Of a stretch of 64,000 nt of DNA, positions 56,415-64,000 are shown in pieces (position 1 is the stretch's first letter; each line of letters opens with the position of its first letter). The notes beneath the pieces were generated by a model. The model did no database searches. It saw only the letters and a list, made by a program, of their open reading frames with translations, and had not been told where the DNA came from. The stretch is from the NCBI RefSeq assembly GCF_021117275.1, contig NZ_CP088245.1:4404001-4468000 (forward strand), given 5' to 3'. The stretch is from Metabacillus sp. B2-18. Lineage in GTDB: Bacteria; Bacillota; Bacilli; Bacillales; Bacillaceae. Both the position numbers and the translations under genes were made by a program.

Positions 56415-56984
56415 TTATGCCTTTATGTCAACAAAGTCCACACTAATTTTTAACTCATTTCTTTTTTGAAGATAAATCTCTACATTCCCTTGTTCATATT
56501 GTACATTAGGTTTATTGAGCTTAACATCTATCTTCGGTTTATTTTCCTTCGCCTCTATATAAACCTTTGCCGGCTCATAATTAATTTTAATACTGCCGTA
56601 TGAAGGTACAAAAGTTATTCCAAATTCCTTCGCAGGTTTTTCACTGTTTTGTTTCGCCTGACTTACAATAGGGTTTCCACTATTCTCTATTTTCATTAGT
56701 TGATTACCTTGATTGACTCTACGGGCAATGCCAGCCAACAAATCTTGATACCCTTTTTGTGAAAATTCATCTACTCTTTGAGATATCGACTTTAAATCAA
56801 CATCGGCTCTTGCCTGTGATTGATCAATGGTTAGTCGAGGGCTAGTTGTGATAATAGATAATTCTGCTTTTGGCTGTTCAATTGATAAATCAGCCATAGG
56901 TTGTTGAATATAATTCTTTGCATTCTTTGTTTGAATACCTATTTGAGCACTAGTACTCTCCATTCTCAATTGTGGAAATTCCAA
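56415..56984 (-). CDS. yviE: YviE family protein (DUF6470)
   Basis: 189 residues with TTG start at 56984 (AGGAG seven bases upstream); the GTG at 56993 would overlap that site. N-terminal repeats of QPxAxL type (IQQPMADLSIEQPKAELSI) and a beta-rich end. Found between flgL and fliW as in B. subtilis; function unknown, and no catalytic motif is visible. Confidence 0.85.
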   Translation of the reverse strand: MEFPQLRMESTSAQIGIQTKNAKNYIQQPMADLSIEQPKAELSIITTSPRLTIDQSQARADVDLKSISQRVDEFSQKGYQDLLAGIARRVNQGNQLMKIENSGNPIVSQAKQNSEKPAKEFGITFVPSYGSIKINYEPAKVYIEAKENKPKIDVKLNKPNVQYEQGNVEIYLQKRNELKISVDFVDIKA

Positions 56985-57004
56985 ACTAATCACTCCTAGT
57001 AAAA

Positions 57005-57028
57005 AAGCTATCCTAAAAAAGATAGCTT
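57005..57028 (-). terminator. Terminator after flgL
   Basis: AAGCTATC/GATAGCTT stem with an 8-base loop that reaches into the flgL stop, followed by TTTTTACTAG on the minus strand. The yviE-fliW-csrA genes lie beyond it, so they are read through or have their own promoter. Confidence 0.65.
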
Positions 57029-57935
57029 AACGTAAAAAGTCCATTAAAGTTGGTTGAATAATTTTAGAACCCGCAGATAGTGACGCACGATGAATACTTT
57101 CCTGAATGGTTAAGTCAGTAATCACTCGTTCCATGTCAGCATCTTCATTATCTGATAATATTCTATTTGCGATAACTTCCTGATCGGCAAGGCGATTGTC
57201 AATTAATTCAAGTCTGTTATATCTAGCTCCAAGCTCTGCTCTTTCGGCGGTCAGATTACCTAAGTGTTTATCCAAGTCAGTTAATAGCTGATCACCGTTT
57301 TCTAATGTACCAACACCATCAGTCAATTTTCTCTCTATTTCTTCTAATGTATTAATAAAGTCCTTGCCAAAAACATTGTGAGAATTAATGTTTACCTTTA
57401 ACTGAACACCTTTTGACACTTCAACGTTATAAGAGGAAGTATCTTGTGTAAATGTATACTCTTTATTACCCACTGCATCTGTTATAAAAGCATCGTCTCC
57501 TATAGGAACAGTTTGCGTTTTTTGACCATTAAAGATATATTTTCCGGCTACTTGTGTATTAGCTACACCCATTAAATCTTCCTTAAGCTGGCCAATCTCA
57601 ACACCGATTGCCTTTAAGTCCTCCGGGCTGTTCGTTCCGTTCTGACCCTGAACAACTAATTCACGAATTCTTTGTGTAATTTGAGTTGCCTGCTCAATAC
57701 CTGCTTCTGAATTTTCCAGCCATGTATATGCCTCAGAGAGATTTCTCTGGTATTGTTCATTTTCAGTCAAATTTGTTCGATAAAACATTCCCTTAATTGC
57801 AACAACAGGATCATCTGATGGACGACTTATCTTTTTCCCTGTCGCTAATTGATCTTGATATTTACTTAAGTTTGAATAGCTATTACTCAAATTTCTCAAT
57901 GAATTATTCGCTAACATGCTTTGTGTAACTCGCAT
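57027..57935 (-). CDS. flgL: FlgL, hook-filament junction protein
   Basis: 302 residues. Flagellin-like ends: MRVTQSMLANNSLRNLSNSY at the start and VITDLTIQESIHRASLSAGSKI at the end, with LLTDLDKHLGNLTAERAELG between. It joins FlgK to the filament. It follows flgK by ten bases. Confidence 0.93.
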   Translation of the reverse strand: MRVTQSMLANNSLRNLSNSYSNLSKYQDQLATGKKISRPSDDPVVAIKGMFYRTNLTENEQYQRNLSEAYTWLENSEAGIEQATQITQRIRELVVQGQNGTNSPEDLKAIGVEIGQLKEDLMGVANTQVAGKYIFNGQKTQTVPIGDDAFITDAVGNKEYTFTQDTSSYNVEVSKGVQLKVNINSHNVFGKDFINTLEEIERKLTDGVGTLENGDQLLTDLDKHLGNLTAERAELGARYNRLELIDNRLADQEVIANRILSDNEDADMERVITDLTIQESIHRASLSAGSKIIQPTLMDFLR

Positions 57936-57945
57936 ATTAAATCAC

Positions 57946-59538
57946 CTACCTTCCTGCACCCATACCGTTAATGATTTTATCTAGCAACTCATCCTGTAGC
58001 GAGATCATTCTAGCTGATGCATTATATGCATGCTGAAATTGAATCATATTCGTCATCTCTTCATCTAACGAAACTGCGCTAACAGATTGTCTTCGCTCTT
58101 CTACGGAATCTCTTAGGACCGTACTGTTTGTTGTTAATCTCTCCGCTTCCTGTGCGTTTACAGCCATGCCACCAATAACACCTTCATAGAAATTTTGTAG
58201 AGTTGTGTTCGTTCCACCAATGTCGATAACATCATTTTTAACATTTGATAGTGTGACAGCGTTATTTCCATTTCCGATTTGAGGCGAATTGCCATCTACC
58301 TTACCACCTGCTGCAATAAAATCAGTAGATTCTTTTATTTTATCTGAAATACTTAATGTGCTTGCAGCACCTTTGCTACTTGACCCAATATTAAAGAAAT
58401 CTATATCAACTTTGACCTGTTCATCAATAGGATCTTTATCTTCATCATAATCCCTTAGATTCCAACCTTCACGGTGGACAGTATTAAATTCCGTTGCGAA
58501 TTCATATGCCATGGTATCCAAATTGTTTAGCATATCAGGATATAAACCATATTCAACAACACTGCCGTCATCTAATGTTTCAGAATAACCATATGAATCT
58601 ATTAATCCACTAATCTTCCCAGCACTATTAAAATCCAAAATGTTAATAGATTTTGAACCAATCTTAATACCTTCCGCGAGTCCCTCTGTAATATTTCCAT
58701 TTTCATCAGTGATTTTTCTATAAGTAACACTAAACTCACTAACTCGTTGACTTTTTCCATCTACTAAAGTTCCTAAAATCTTACCGTTGTCATCAACAAT
58801 TTCGACTGTTGCTGTTCCTTCAGAAATTTTTAGAGCGTTACCACCAGAAGCATTGTAAGAAACTTTAATATTTGCTAATGAAGACAATTTATCTAGTAGA
58901 CGATCACGTTCGTCATAAAGGTCATTTGGTAAGTAGCCATTTGGTTCTATTTCTGAAATTTGTTTATTAATATTATTTAATTGATTTGCTAGTGAGTTAA
59001 CTTCCTTCACAGAAACATCTAACTCATTTTTCAAATCACCTTGTACAGATTTAAGAGATGTCGCTAAATAGTTAAATGTATCAGCTACCGCATTTCCTCT
59101 TTCACGTACAACAGATCGTGCACCTGCATTTGTTGGATCTAATGCTAGATCCTGTAGTGACTGCCAGAATTTGTCCAAAGAACTAGCTAATCCTGTTTCT
59201 GATGGCTCGTTCATAATTTCTTCCATCTTTTGAAGCGCATTTGCTCTTGATTCCCAGTAACCCAATTTATTACTTTCCGAGCGATATTGAATATCTAAGA
59301 AGCTTTCTCTTACACGTTGAACACTTTCGACCTCCACACCTGTTCCCATTTGACCAGGAATTTGCGGTCGATTTAAACCAAGTGAAGGGTATGCTTCTGT
59401 TGCTTTAAAATTAACACGCTGACGTGTGTAGCCCTCTGTGTTGGCATTGGCAATATTATTTCCTGTTGTATGCAAAGCACTTTGCTGGGTAAACATACCT
59501 CGTTTAGCTGTTTCTAATCCCATAAAAGTTGAACGCAT
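57946..59538 (-). CDS. flgK: FlgK, hook-filament junction protein
   Basis: 530 residues. N-terminal MRSTFMGLETAKRGMFTQQS with the rod/hook motif TGNNIANANTEGYTRQRV, and the C-terminal SLDEEMTNMIQFQHAYNASARMI. A central variable region (about 240-440). The ribosome site is AGGAGGGACC before the ATG. First HAP of the filament, exported with FlgN as chaperone. Confidence 0.94.
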   Translation of the reverse strand: MRSTFMGLETAKRGMFTQQSALHTTGNNIANANTEGYTRQRVNFKATEAYPSLGLNRPQIPGQMGTGVEVESVQRVRESFLDIQYRSESNKLGYWESRANALQKMEEIMNEPSETGLASSLDKFWQSLQDLALDPTNAGARSVVRERGNAVADTFNYLATSLKSVQGDLKNELDVSVKEVNSLANQLNNINKQISEIEPNGYLPNDLYDERDRLLDKLSSLANIKVSYNASGGNALKISEGTATVEIVDDNGKILGTLVDGKSQRVSEFSVTYRKITDENGNITEGLAEGIKIGSKSINILDFNSAGKISGLIDSYGYSETLDDGSVVEYGLYPDMLNNLDTMAYEFATEFNTVHREGWNLRDYDEDKDPIDEQVKVDIDFFNIGSSSKGAASTLSISDKIKESTDFIAAGGKVDGNSPQIGNGNNAVTLSNVKNDVIDIGGTNTTLQNFYEGVIGGMAVNAQEAERLTTNSTVLRDSVEERRQSVSAVSLDEEMTNMIQFQHAYNASARMISLQDELLDKIINGMGAGR

Positions 59539-59555
59539 TTAGGTCCCTCCTATCA

Positions 59556-60050
59556 TTAAGCCTTTGAATCAAATATAGAACGATTGATACTCTGAGTCTC
59601 ATCAGAGGATTGATCGTTATAATTACTTGATTCCTGTTGTCCCAAAAGAAGATCAAGATTTAAATTAACAAAATTTAACGAGTGCTGAAGCAAATCCTGA
59701 TTCAGTTCATTAATCTCTTTTAATACCTTCATTTGATCTACTAGCTGTTGTTGTAAATTTCTTAGTTTTTCTTTATCTTGAATTTTGTCAGAAGAAAGTA
59801 AATCAGATATCGTTAAACTCTGCGGAGAAATAGAAATCTCGTTTGCAAGTTGATGCTGAATTTTCTCTCTTTCATTATTTAATACTTCAATTGCTTTAAT
59901 ATGCTTTAACTCATCTTTCATTAATTCACCGAGGGCTTCGATATTATCTGCTTTTATGATCTCAGTTTTCTTTAACGCAATTTGATGAAGACTTTTTTGG
60001 AGCTTCAGTATTTTTTCTAAATTATGACTTAGCTGATCTTCAACAGACAT
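59556..60050 (-). CDS. flgN: FlgN, FlgK/FlgL export chaperone
   Basis: 164 residues from the ATG at 60050 (GAGGGAG upstream; the longer frame to 60071 is unsupported). Helical with a central LHQIALKKTEIIKADNIEAL segment and a C-terminal amphipathic region (about 120-135). It starts the sigma-D operon flgN-flgK-flgL. B. subtilis name YvyG. Confidence 0.88.
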   Translation of the reverse strand: MSVEDQLSHNLEKILKLQKSLHQIALKKTEIIKADNIEALGELMKDELKHIKAIEVLNNEREKIQHQLANEISISPQSLTISDLLSSDKIQDKEKLRNLQQQLVDQMKVLKEINELNQDLLQHSLNFVNLNLDLLLGQQESSNYNDQSSDETQSINRSIFDSKA

Positions 60051-60086
60051 ACGACTCCCTCTTTCTTTCAATTATCTCTAATCTTT

Positions 60087-60113
60087 ATATCGACCATTAT
60101 CGATTATTATTTA
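60087..60113 (-). promoter_or_regulatory. Sigma-D promoter of flgN-flgK-flgL
   Basis: Minus strand TAAA (60110-60113), exactly 15 bases, GTCGATAT (60087-60094), in the gap after the yaaR stop. The gap has a dyad-like ATAATCGATAATGG character as well. Confidence 0.86.
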
Positions 60114-60118
60114 GACCA

Positions 60119-60556
60119 TTATGTGTAGATATTTATTAAAAGACCTTGAACTTCTCCAACAAGATTGAGAATGTTTAGCCCTTTTTGCTGCTTATTGAGC
60201 ACTTCATTTGTTAAGTCAATTAGCTTACTGTCCACTTCTTTTACAATTTTATAGATTTTTGTACGACCTCTGCGATTAAAACCACGTTGATCCTCTAATT
60301 GAAGACCATTGTTAACTGCCTCTTCTAAAAATGTTTTTACTAGCTTTTTATATTTTTTCAAATCCTCTACAGTTCTTGACTCTGATAAAACTTTTCCTTG
60401 GTTTTCTATATCTTTAGCTAACGTAGCAAATCTTTCATATAGGGCATTTCCCCTTTTATTCGCCATCACTTCTGTAAAGCTTACAGATTCAGTTGCTACT
60501 GGCTGTTTTTTTTCTATGTTATTTAAAGTTGATCTTCCAATCTTTTGAACATCCAT
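60119..60556 (-). CDS. YaaR family protein (DUF327)
   Basis: 145 residues: N-terminal variable tail, then the DUF327 core (NKRGNALYERFATLAKDIENQG, LKKYKKLVKTFLEEAV, RRGRTKIYKIVKEVDSKL). Soluble and helical. In B. subtilis yaaR is elsewhere; here it takes the place just upstream of flgN that flgM holds in B. subtilis. Role unknown. ATG with GAGGTG upstream. Confidence 0.85.
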   Translation of the reverse strand: MDVQKIGRSTLNNIEKKQPVATESVSFTEVMANKRGNALYERFATLAKDIENQGKVLSESRTVEDLKKYKKLVKTFLEEAVNNGLQLEDQRGFNRRGRTKIYKIVKEVDSKLIDLTNEVLNKQQKGLNILNLVGEVQGLLINIYT

Positions 60557-60637
60557 TTATTTCACCTCATTGGGTTATTAATAAAAACGATTGTTTTGCT
60601 ACACCCATTTTATAAGAAGCATAAAAGAAAAAAAAGA

Positions 60638-60664
60638 GGAGGAGCCAATATATGACTTACCTCC
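60638..60664 (-). terminator. Weak terminator after fourth flagellin
   Basis: GGAGG/CCTCC 5-bp stem with a long loop, followed on the minus strand by TCTTTTTTTTCTTTTATG, an excellent T run. The stem is weak. Confidence 0.4.
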
Positions 60665-60674
60665 CCAATGGTAA

Positions 60675-62486
60675 TTATTTCAATAGTTGTAGAATTCCTT
60701 GTGGTAATTGATTTGCTTGAGCAAGCATTGCTTGTCCAGCTTGGTTTAAGATGTTGTTCTTCGTATATTCTGTCATTGACTTCGCCATATCTGTATCACG
60801 AATACGTGATTCAGCAGAAGTTAGGTTTTCATTAGCTGTTTGTAAGTTTGTAACAGTGTGCTCAAGTCGATTTTGGAATGCTCCAAGCTTACTACGCTCA
60901 GCAGATACAAGGCTAATCGCCTTATCGAAAGCAGTAATAGCTTGTTGCGCAGCATTTGCTGTAGAAACATTTACACCTAAAACAGCATTTACACCAGCCG
61001 TTGATAATGTAGAGAAATCACCATTACGTGCAATTCCAAGTGTTGCTGCATCCATTACTCCAAGAGATAAAGTTAATGATTCAGATGCGTTTGCCCCGAT
61101 TTGTAAATCTACATTTAATTCTTTCCCTTTATCTGCCTCGAAGTCTCCATCAATAAGTGCAATATCAAGTCCATTTGTTGGGAGACCAATAGGGCTTATA
61201 CCATCATCTGTTTTGGTTGTTCCTAATATTAAACTGTTATTAGAAACTGAGTGTACAGGAGCTAATGCTGGTACTGGTGTTGGGTTAGCATTTTTAGCTT
61301 GAGTAATAATGGCATCAATTTCACTCAATACTGTGTCTAAGTCTTTATCTGTTACATCAATAGTTGCCGCACTGCCAGTTAAGGCAGACGCCGGACTATT
61401 AAAGTTAATAGTTAGGCCATCAATCTTCAAAGCGTCTCCTGTTTTAGGCACTTCAGAGAACGTGATCGCAATTGGTTTTGCCTGAGCTGAATCAGGACTT
61501 GCAACTAAAGAAGTTGTTGGTGTGTTCGTTGCAGGGTCATTAAATGTAACTCCACTAGCAATATTTGTTGAGATGTTTTTACGAGTACCTAAATCTTGTA
61601 CATCCTTAGGTGACATTGGATTTACTGTAGAAAGTGTTAGCTTACCATCAATAATTGTCCCCTCATTAGCTGCATCTGAATCTGTTGGTGAATCTTTAAC
61701 TACAGCTAAAGATTGATTATCATTCTGAATAATCGCACTTTCTAATGAATCCATTAATTTGTTAATATTACTCATTCTTTCTGCATCAGTAGCAGCTGAC
61801 TCATTCCATCCTGATATGTTTACAGCAATATTATCACCAATTACTCCAGGATTAGCTCCATCAGTTACATCTATTTCATAAGTTTTACCATTAATAACAA
61901 ATGTTTTTCCTTCTAGATCAATTGAGGCTGCACTACCTAGCGCCGCATCAAACTGAATCTCCACTTTCGCAGGTTCAGTAGGCTCTGCAGTCACAACACC
62001 GCTCCAAGTTCCGTTAGCAGTATAAGCAACTTCAGATGTATTCACTTCTGCAAATGCTCTTCCTTCAGCAGAACCACTTAAAAGCTTCTTCGTGTTAAAC
62101 TGTGTTGTATCAGCAATACGGTCAATTTCATACGTTAATTGATTAATTTCCATTTGAATTGCTTCACGGTCGCTGTCTTCTAACGTTCCATTTGCTGCTT
62201 GTACAGATAATTCACGCATTCTTTGTAGGATACTATGCGTTTCATTTAGCGCTCCTTCAGCAGTTTGAATTAATGAGATAGCATCTAGAGAGTTTCTTTC
62301 TGCCGTTTCTAACCCACGAATCTGTGAACGCATTTTCTCTGAAATTGCTAGACCCGCCGCATCATCAGCTGCTCTATTAATACGTAAGCCAGATGATAAT
62401 TTCTCTAGTGTTTTAGAAGTTTGTCCCATTGTTTGCGAGAGATTTTTATAGGCATTTAGTGCTTGTATATTATGATTAATTCTCAT
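60675..62486 (-). CDS. Flagellin with ~310-residue variable insert
   Basis: 603 residues. D0/D1 ends: MRINHNIQALNAYKNLSQT, SSGLRINRAADDAAGLAISEK and the C-terminal NQAGQAMLAQANQLPQGILQLL. The insert (about 160-470) holds at least two repeated flagellin_IN-like beta motifs (IDLEGKTFVINGKTYEIDVTD and ALKIDGLTINFN ... IDVTDKDLDTV). It starts four bases after a fliS-like gene, so both are co-expressed. No CsrA-type leader is present. Confidence 0.93.
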   Translation of the reverse strand: MRINHNIQALNAYKNLSQTMGQTSKTLEKLSSGLRINRAADDAAGLAISEKMRSQIRGLETAERNSLDAISLIQTAEGALNETHSILQRMRELSVQAANGTLEDSDREAIQMEINQLTYEIDRIADTTQFNTKKLLSGSAEGRAFAEVNTSEVAYTANGTWSGVVTAEPTEPAKVEIQFDAALGSAASIDLEGKTFVINGKTYEIDVTDGANPGVIGDNIAVNISGWNESAATDAERMSNINKLMDSLESAIIQNDNQSLAVVKDSPTDSDAANEGTIIDGKLTLSTVNPMSPKDVQDLGTRKNISTNIASGVTFNDPATNTPTTSLVASPDSAQAKPIAITFSEVPKTGDALKIDGLTINFNSPASALTGSAATIDVTDKDLDTVLSEIDAIITQAKNANPTPVPALAPVHSVSNNSLILGTTKTDDGISPIGLPTNGLDIALIDGDFEADKGKELNVDLQIGANASESLTLSLGVMDAATLGIARNGDFSTLSTAGVNAVLGVNVSTANAAQQAITAFDKAISLVSAERSKLGAFQNRLEHTVTNLQTANENLTSAESRIRDTDMAKSMTEYTKNNILNQAGQAMLAQANQLPQGILQLLK

Positions 62487-62489
62487 AGT

Positions 62490-62942
62490 CTATTTCCCTT
62501 CTTCAACCGTATTTGGTTCTCTTTCATATACCATTACATTTCTTTCATATGCATTTGTTTTTCTTAAAAGCTGTTGCTGTATCTGACTTGATTTATTATT
62601 TTTCATTGCAGTTTGCCATGCCCCTGAGATATCTTCTAAAATTGTTAACACTTCTTTTAGAGGCTCAATATCTTTCTTCACATTAGCCTTAATCACAAGG
62701 TCTGCCATATAGTTGTAAAGAACATCAAGCTGTTCGGCAATAATACCTGCTTCGTAATTTATTCCTACACCTAAACGTTCTAGTATATCGTTCACTTTTT
62801 TTAGCTTTTCGTTTGCTTCTATCAATCTTGAAGCTTCAATGTCTTGTATTGCACCTTTTGTATGATCTATTAACGCTTCATATAGTAATGAAGTAATTTC
62901 TTGAGAAGATTTCTGGTAAATGATTTCTTTTGTTAAAAAGTC
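62490..62942 (-). CDS. Second FliS-like flagellin chaperone
   Basis: 150 residues from the ATG at 62942 (GGGAGGTAG eight bases upstream; the frame to 62984 is longer but unsupported). Begins MDFLTKEIIYQKSSQEITSLLYEALIDHT and ends in a helical region with a charged tail. It lacks the NPY-x-xYQ start of the main FliS and so may be a partner for the adjacent long flagellin. It lies between the FlhB-type gene and that flagellin. Confidence 0.82.
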   Translation of the reverse strand, partial: DFLTKEIIYQKSSQEITSLLYEALIDHTKGAIQDIEASRLIEANEKLKKVNDILERLGVGINYEAGIIAEQLDVLYNYMADLVIKANVKKDIEPLKEVLTILEDISGAWQTAMKNNKSSQIQQQLLRKTNAYERNVMVYEREPNTVEEGK

Positions 62943-62987
62943 CATAATTCTACCTCCCATTTTATTATCGGAATATCCGGTCAAGTT

Positions 62988-63287
62988 TTAATACTTTTTC
63001 TCCATTTCTTCAATAAGAAGTAGAATTTCTGCTATAACAGAATAAAGCTGTGGTGGTACATTTTCTCCTAAATCTATATCTAAAAGATGTTGAACAAGTC
63101 CCTCATCTTCCTGCATTTGAATGTTATGTTGTTTTGCTAGTTCCATAATTTTGGTTGCAAGCAACCCTTTACCTTGAGCTATAACAGTCGGTGAACCACC
63201 TTTGGATTCATCATAGCGAATGACTGCAGCAGAAGGACCATTTATTTGACGACGATTTTTTTGATTAAAATATTGCTGTGACATCAT
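62988..63287 (-). CDS. FlhB C-terminal-domain protein (YlqH-like)
   Basis: 99 residues: a stand-alone FlhB/YscU-type cytoplasmic domain (AAVIRYDESKGGSPTVIAQGKG, ATKIMELAKQHNIQMQEDEGL, VIAEILLLIEEM). It lacks the NPTH autocleavage site; here the equivalent position begins after INGPSAAVIRY. Export-switch homologues of this kind lie beside a FliK-like gene, as here. Confidence 0.87.
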   Translation of the reverse strand: MMSQQYFNQKNRRQINGPSAAVIRYDESKGGSPTVIAQGKGLLATKIMELAKQHNIQMQEDEGLVQHLLDIDLGENVPPQLYSVIAEILLLIEEMEKKY

Positions 63288-64000
63288 ACTGAAAAATCGT
63301 ATCCTTTCTCGGTCATTTTAGACAATTGAGTTTGTTGGGCACTTGGTGTAACAGTTTCTGGTTTCTCATTTGTGTTAAGTGGCTCGAACTTGATTCCCGC
63401 GATGTTATAACCAATATCACTTAGCCTTTCTTTTGCTAGTTCAGCAAGAGGCTCCATTTTTTCTTGAAAGCCATGTTGATCATTCTTTATCTTTACAGAG
63501 AGCGTACGGTCAGTTGATGTTAGCGAGATTCCTACTTCTCCAAGTTTTTTTGTTTCAAAAAGAAAGAATAAGCTACAATTCTCCCAATCTATTTTTTCAT
63601 TCTGATTTTTAGAGTTTACAAAAACCTTCACATTTTCTAATTTTTCTTGTAGTAATAAAGGTAATGTGAACATTAGACTTTGAAGTCCAGATGGGTCGTT
63701 TTTACTTAGTAGCTGCTGTCCAGTGATTGAATTGAGCACCCCGTCAGCTTTACCCTCTCCATCATTCATTTTTAATAAAAAGCTTTTAAGCGACTGTGGT
63801 AGACTTTCCTGATTTCGATCTCTTGATACAAGTGCCTGAGCATGATCCGTTTCATGTGTTAAGCCTAGATTACGTAAATATTCATACGCATTTCTAGCCA
63901 TCGGCTCTTGTTTTAATGCATTCATTGACATTTCAAGATTTTGCGTTACTTGTTTTGATGCTGGTAAGTTTTCTAAATTTCCGAGCTCTTGTGACACAAA
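63284..64000 (-). CDS. FliK/YlqG-like hook-length protein, 5'-truncated
   Basis: Open to the right edge, 238 codons visible. The last ~130 residues have the Flg_hook/FliK C-terminal pattern (WENCSLFFLFETKKLGEVGISL, then TLSVKIKN and LSDIGYNIAGIKFEP). It overlaps the FlhB-domain gene by four bases. In B. subtilis the equivalent ylqG-ylqH pair lies away from the flagellin region. Confidence 0.78.
   Translation of the reverse strand, partial: FVSQELGNLENLPASKQVTQNLEMSMNALKQEPMARNAYEYLRNLGLTHETDHAQALVSRDRNQESLPQSLKSFLLKMNDGEGKADGVLNSITGQQLLSKNDPSGLQSLMFTLPLLLQEKLENVKVFVNSKNQNEKIDWENCSLFFLFETKKLGEVGISLTSTDRTLSVKIKNDQHGFQEKMEPLAELAKERLSDIGYNIAGIKFEPLNTNEKPETVTPSAQQTQLSKMTEKGYDFSV

Noticed and set aside
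60751..61302. 183-codon plus-strand frame inside the fourth flagellin
   Set aside because: Antisense to the flagellin coding region with repeated hydrophobic stretches produced by the reverse frame.

Overview
The window reads as chromosomal DNA of a motile, spore-forming member of the Bacillaceae, AT-rich. The order minJ, swrA, ctpB, FtsEX-linked peptidase, ftsX, ftsE, cccB, yvjA, prfB, secA, hpf, fliT, fliS, fliD, flaG, hag, csrA, fliW, yviE, flgL, flgK, flgN follows the Bacillus subtilis swrA-to-flgN region and is broken by strain-specific insertions. It is not B. subtilis itself: the FtsEX-linked hydrolase is an M23 (EnvC-like) protein, there are four flagellins, and there is a large nonulosonic-acid island. 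No tRNA, rRNA, CRISPR array or intact insertion sequence was seen. Almost everything is on the minus strand.

Layout. 1-4.4 kb: the tail of an RsbR-like stressosome protein, a PadR/DUF1048 pair with a visible promoter and operator, a SulP anion transporter beside a divergent universal stress protein, and a small membrane protein. 4.5-18.2 kb: division, envelope and housekeeping genes (minJ, swrA, ctpB, M23 peptidase, ftsXE, HD-GYP protein, cccB, yvjA, prfB with its programmed frameshift, secA). A 52-bp tandem repeat array lies between yvjA and prfB. 18.2-26.1 kb: inserted block between secA and hpf with a coiled-coil gene flanked by two copies of a dispersed repeat, a complete rbsRKDACB ribose operon, an hpf 3-prime remnant, and a plus-strand flagellin with its own sigma-D promoter and terminator. 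26.2-30.1 kb: hpf, a short yjfB-like gene, and flaG-fliD-fliS-fliT. 30.1-33.5 kb: a 1149-residue flagellin. 34.6-50.8 kb: a glycan island encoding a probable legionaminic acid pathway (LegB, LegC, PtmE-like, LegH/NeuD-like, LegI, LegG, LegF) plus tailoring genes (three Gfo/Idh/MocA oxidoreductases, a frameshifted FkbM methyltransferase, a GNAT protein, an acyl ligase, an acyl carrier protein and a deacetylase-like protein) and an alpha/beta-hydrolase pseudogene. 51.1-54.5 kb: two Maf-type flagellin glycosyltransferases with a small helical protein between them. 54.6-60.6 kb: hag, csrA, fliW, yviE, flgL, flgK, flgN and yaaR. 60.7-64 kb: a fourth flagellin, a second FliS, an FlhB C-terminal-domain protein and a truncated FliK/YlqG-like gene.

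How it fits together. Sigma-D promoters (TAAA, 15 bases, a GCCGATAT-like -10) stand before the plus-strand flagellin, flaG-fliDST, hag and flgN-flgK-flgL, with a weaker one before yjfB. The hag leader has a GGA-loop hairpin and an AGGAGGA ribosome site, as expected for CsrA-FliW-Hag control. The island would make a CMP-activated nonulosonic acid that the Maf proteins attach to flagellin; the ligase and carrier-protein genes suggest that the sugar, or another glycan part, carries an unusual acyl group. The most unusual object is the 1149-residue flagellin, whose insert combines a PD40/TolB-like propeller-type stretch with about seven tandem beta modules.
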